A stretch of DNA of 64,000 nucleotides, from positions 744,001-808,000 of the forward strand of contig NZ_JAHYBZ010000002.1 in the NCBI RefSeq assembly GCF_019430885.1, given 5' to 3'. The position numbers were made by a program, and so were the translations under genes. Each line of letters starts with the position of its first letter. The first letter of the stretch is position 1. The notes under the pieces are model-generated. The model worked only from the letters and a program-made list of their open reading frames with translations. It was not told the origin of the DNA and did no database searches. Below, one piece after another: positions 61,431 through 64,000 of the stretch. This stretch comes from Roseomonas alba (lineage in GTDB: Bacteria; Pseudomonadota; Alphaproteobacteria; Acetobacterales; Acetobacteraceae).

Positions 61431-62162
61431 TTGCGCCCCATCGTCGTCATCCCGGCCCGCATGGCGGCCACGCGCCTGCCGGGCAAGCCGCTCGCCGACA
61501 TCCATGGCCGCCCCATGATCGCCCATGTGCTCGACCGCGCGCGGGAGGCGGGAATCGGACCCGTCGCCGTCGCCGGCGGCGAGCCGGAGATCGTCGAGGC
61601 CGCCCGCGCCGCCGGCGCCGAGGCGGTCCTGGTCAGCGAGGACGTTCCCTCCGGCACCGACCGCGTGCAGCGCGCCATGGCGGCCCTGGATCCCGAAGGC
61701 CGTTACGACATCGTGGTGAACCTGCAGGGCGACTTCCCGACCATCGAGCCCGCCACGCTGCGCGCCGTGCTCGACCCGCTGGCGGACCCGGCCATCGACA
61801 TCGGCACGCTGGTCTGCCCGATCGCTGATGAGGAAGAGGCCAACACCGCCTCCTTCGTCAAATGCGCCTGCGCTTTCACGGGCGAGGCCCGCGTCGCGCC
61901 GGCGCTGTATTTCTCGCGCCAGCCGATCCCCTGGGGTGACGGGCCGCGCTGGCACCATATCGGCGTCTATGCCTATCGCCGCGCAGCGCTGGAACGCTTC
62001 GTCGCCCTGCCGGCGAGTCCGCTCGAAAGCCGCGAGAAGCTCGAACAGCTCCGCGCGCTCGAGGACGGCATGCGCATCGCCGCCGCCCGTGTCGACCACG
62101 GCCCCTTCGGCGTCGATACCCCACACGATCTCGAGCGCGCCCGCGCGCTGCTCGCCGGCTGA
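61431..62162 (+). CDS. kdsB: 3-deoxy-manno-octulosonate cytidylyltransferase
   Basis: A 243-aa cytosolic enzyme that activates Kdo with CTP to CMP-Kdo for the LPS inner core. IVVIPARMAATRLPGKPLADIHGRPMIAHVLDRA is the signature opening, with SEDVPSGTDRVQRAM, VNLQGDFPTIEP and HHIGVYAYRRAALERFVALP following. The start must be TTG at 61431, since the conserved domain begins at residue 3 and the first ATG lies inside it; GGAG is eight bases upstream. pheA starts 12 bases downstream, so both are in one transcript. Confidence 0.96.
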   Translation: MRPIVVIPARMAATRLPGKPLADIHGRPMIAHVLDRAREAGIGPVAVAGGEPEIVEAARAAGAEAVLVSEDVPSGTDRVQRAMAALDPEGRYDIVVNLQGDFPTIEPATLRAVLDPLADPAIDIGTLVCPIADEEEANTASFVKCACAFTGEARVAPALYFSRQPIPWGDGPRWHHIGVYAYRRAALERFVALPASPLESREKLEQLRALEDGMRIAAARVDHGPFGVDTPHDLERARALLAG

Positions 62163-62174
62163 TACGGACCCCGC

Positions 62175-63032
62175 ATGACCGCCAACACCATCGCCTTCCA
62201 GGGCCTGCCCGGGGCCTATTCGGACCTGGCCTGCCGCGCCGCCTATCCCGGCTGGGCCACCCTGCCCTGCCCGTCCTTCGAGGCCGCCATGGTCGCGCTG
62301 CGCGAGGGCCGCTGCGAACTCGCCATGCTGCCCTGCGAGAACTCGCTGGCCGGCCGCGTGCCCGACATCCATCGCCTGCTGCCCGATTCGGGCTTGTTCG
62401 TCGTCGGCGAACACTTCCAGCGCGTCGAGCACTGCCTGCTGGCGCCGAAGGGTGCGACCCTCGCCACGCTGAAGCGCGCGCACAGCCATCCGGTCGCCCT
62501 GGGCCAGGTGCTGCGCCTGCTGAAGGAAAAGAAGCTCGAAGCGGTGATCGAGGCCGATACCGCCGGCGCCGCCCATCTGGTGGCCGAGCGCGGCGGCGTC
62601 GAGGACGCGGCCATCGCCTCGGAACTCGCTGCCGAGATCTACGGCCTCGACATCCTCGAGAAGAATGTCGAGGACGAGGCCCACAACACGACCCGCTTCT
62701 ATGTCATGTCGCGCGAGCGGCGGTATCCGCCGATCGACACGCCGAACCCGGTCACCACCTTCGTCTTCCGCGTCCGTTCGGTCCCCGCCGCGCTGTACAA
62801 GGCGCTGGGCGGTTTCGCGACCAATGGCGTGAACATGACGAAGCTCGAATCCTACATGGTGGGCGGGCGCTTCTCCGCGACGCAGTTCCTCTGCGACGTG
62901 GACGGCCACCCGGACAGCCCGGCCCTGCAACGCGCCTTCGAGGAACTCGCCTTCTTCTCCCGCGAATTCCGCATCCTCGGTGCCTATCCGGCGCATCCGT
63001 ACCGGCTGGAGCAGGCGGCGGCGGGGGATTGA
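62175..63032 (+). CDS. pheA: Prephenate dehydratase
   Basis: A 285-aa monofunctional enzyme making phenylpyruvate from prephenate in phenylalanine synthesis. The catalytic domain (about 5-180) shows IAFQGLPGAYSDLAC, LPCENSLAGRVPDIHRLL and the HNTTRFYVMSR motif with the active TTRF near 172-175. The ACT domain (about 195-270) begins TTFVFRVRSVPAALYKALGGFATNGVNMTKLESYMVGG, where the canonical ESRP is ESYM, as often in alphaproteobacteria, so phenylalanine feedback binding may be altered. Cotranscribed with kdsB. Confidence 0.95.
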   Translation: MTANTIAFQGLPGAYSDLACRAAYPGWATLPCPSFEAAMVALREGRCELAMLPCENSLAGRVPDIHRLLPDSGLFVVGEHFQRVEHCLLAPKGATLATLKRAHSHPVALGQVLRLLKEKKLEAVIEADTAGAAHLVAERGGVEDAAIASELAAEIYGLDILEKNVEDEAHNTTRFYVMSRERRYPPIDTPNPVTTFVFRVRSVPAALYKALGGFATNGVNMTKLESYMVGGRFSATQFLCDVDGHPDSPALQRAFEELAFFSREFRILGAYPAHPYRLEQAAAGD

Positions 63033-63131
63033 GCAGGAAGGGCAGCGACATCAGGCGCCGCCCGAGGCTGCTTTCGTTGGCGCAGCTGGAGGGGCGCTGC
63101 CCCATAGGCGCGAAGATCGGGCTCGGCGGTG

Positions 63132-63373
63132 GGATCAGGAAGCGGCTCCGCCCCTTCCCGAACCCTACCCCGCCAAAGGCCGCAAGGCCTTTGGAAACCG
63201 TCACTTGGCGCTTTGCCCGACGGTGCAAACGGGCCTCAACATACAGCCCTGCGCAGCACAGATGCTCAGCGGAACGGGAATACCCCCCTCTGCCCGGCGC
63301 CAGGTATCGGTGGTCCGGGCCATACGAAGGCCTGACGGCTTGAGGTTCGGAGAGAGGCAGCGTCCCTCTCCGA
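63132..63373. repeat. Dispersed hairpin repeat, locus 10: inverted pair
   Basis: A forward copy at 63132-63211 with an intact CCGCCAAAGGCCGCAAGGCCTTTGG core and the GAAACC...ACTTGGCGC tail faces a decayed inverted copy at 63296-63373 with CAGGTATCGG, GAAGGCCTGACGGCTTGAGG and GGAGAGAGGC. Additional hairpin fragments flank it (AGCCCCTCTCC near 63400). The gap 63033-63570 holds no credible gene; the rpsF promoter must lie in its last 170 bases. Confidence 0.75.
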
Positions 63374-63570
63374 TCTGATCTTCGCGCTTATCGGGCAAAG
63401 CCCCTCTCCGTCCCACATCGGAAGCATGGGGCATCGGGTCCACCCTTGCACCGCTCCCGCCGTTGTGCTTAACGCCCCGCTCCCCTGCCGGGCGCAAGGC
63501 AAGCGCCCGGCTATGCCCGTTTGCGCGCTCCATTCCGGGGCCAGGGCTGAGACAGCCACAGGGAGATCCC

Positions 63571-64000
63571 ATGCCGCTCTACGAATGCGTGTTCATCGCG
63601 CGCAACGACATCACCCAGCAGCAGGTCGAAGCGATCGCCGAGCAGGTCGCGACCCTCATCACCGAGGGCGGCGGCGAGGTGAAGAAGCGCGAATACTGGG
63701 GCCTGCGCGGCCTCGCCTACAAGGTGAAGAAGAACCGCAAGGGGCACTACATGCTCCTCGGTATCGACGCCCCCGCGGCCGCCCTGCCGGAAGTCGAGCG
63801 CCAGCTCGGTCTGAACGAGGACGTGCTCCGTTCGCTGACCATCCGCGTCGAGGCGATCGACGAGGCGCCGTCGGCGGTGCTGGCGAAGCGCGGCGACGAC
63901 CGCGAGCGTGACCGCGGCTTCCGCGGCCCGCGTCCGGCCGGCCGCTTCGGTTCGGGCCGTGGCCGCGAGCGCGGCGACGACCGCGAGGAGTTCCGCGCCC
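63571..64000 (+). CDS. rpsF: 30S ribosomal protein S6 (3' end beyond window)
   Basis: Partial: at least 143 codons, with no stop before 64000. [94 protein letters not shown] is the S6 fold, binding 16S rRNA with S18 in the platform. After about residue 108 an Arg/Gly/Asp-rich tail begins ([31 protein letters not shown]), longer than in E. coli S6, which ends in a poly-Glu tail. GGGAG is five bases before ATG 63571. rpsR and rplI usually follow in this operon. Confidence 0.97.
   Translation, partial: MPLYECVFIARNDITQQQVEAIAEQVATLITEGGGEVKKREYWGLRGLAYKVKKNRKGHYMLLGIDAPAAALPEVERQLGLNEDVLRSLTIRVEAIDEAPSAVLAKRGDDRERDRGFRGPRPAGRFGSGRGRERGDDREEFRA

Overview
The window is very GC-rich, densely coded DNA from an alphaproteobacterium, most likely an Acetobacteraceae member of the Roseomonas type. 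The evidence is a GcrA cell-cycle regulator, a cycM-like cytochrome next to kdsB-pheA, an lptFGD-surA-rsmA block, a DUF2076 protein and a YejABEF-type peptide importer. There are no rRNA or tRNA genes, no CRISPR array, no insertion sequence and no obvious prophage. The family assignment is inference; no 16S or marker gene is present to prove it.

Layout. 0-7 kb, minus strand: a two-domain cold-shock protein; a three-gene oxidoreductase, isomerase and AtzH-like set; then tkt-gap. 7-10 kb: gcrA diverges from an HxlR regulator coupled to a MATE exporter. 10-13 kb: FAD-linked oxidase and a family 2 glycosyltransferase. 13-20 kb: the envelope-assembly operon lptF-lptG-lptD-surA followed by rsmA, without the pdxA that often lies between the last two. 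20-32.5 kb: mixed metabolism, including GST, a LysR-controlled hydrolase, an AEC transporter, yicC-gmk, SDR, M20 and S49 peptidases, DehI-like, maleate-isomerase-like, GNAT, CoA-binding and DUF2076 genes.

32.8-50 kb is a surface-polysaccharide locus. Four minus-strand genes (GT4, two double-domain glycosyltransferases, an FkbM methyltransferase) diverge from plus-strand GT2, gmd-fcl (GDP-L-fucose), two more glycosyltransferases, rfbBACD (dTDP-L-rhamnose) and an SGNH esterase. This predicts a glycan containing fucose and rhamnose, with methyl and perhaps acyl decoration. No flippase, polymerase or ABC exporter for it is in the window. The divergence region is unusually AT-rich and holds a 25-bp perfect palindrome.

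50-64 kb: an M17 aminopeptidase and MarR regulator; hisN-like then yejA-yejB-yejE-yejF then a small membrane protein and a hydroxypyruvate-reductase-like gene, all minus strand; a cytochrome c diverging from kdsB-pheA; and the start of rpsF, cut by the window end.

The main unexplained feature is a dispersed, modular, hairpin-forming intergenic repeat at ten loci, often as inverted pairs that resemble REPINs. The gene-free gaps longer than 300 bases are 3278-3589, 6690-7005, 9952-10414, 20174-20573, 32467-32780, 52004-52323 and 63033-63570, and each holds one or more copies. All functions are read from sequence motifs and remembered family features; no searches were run.
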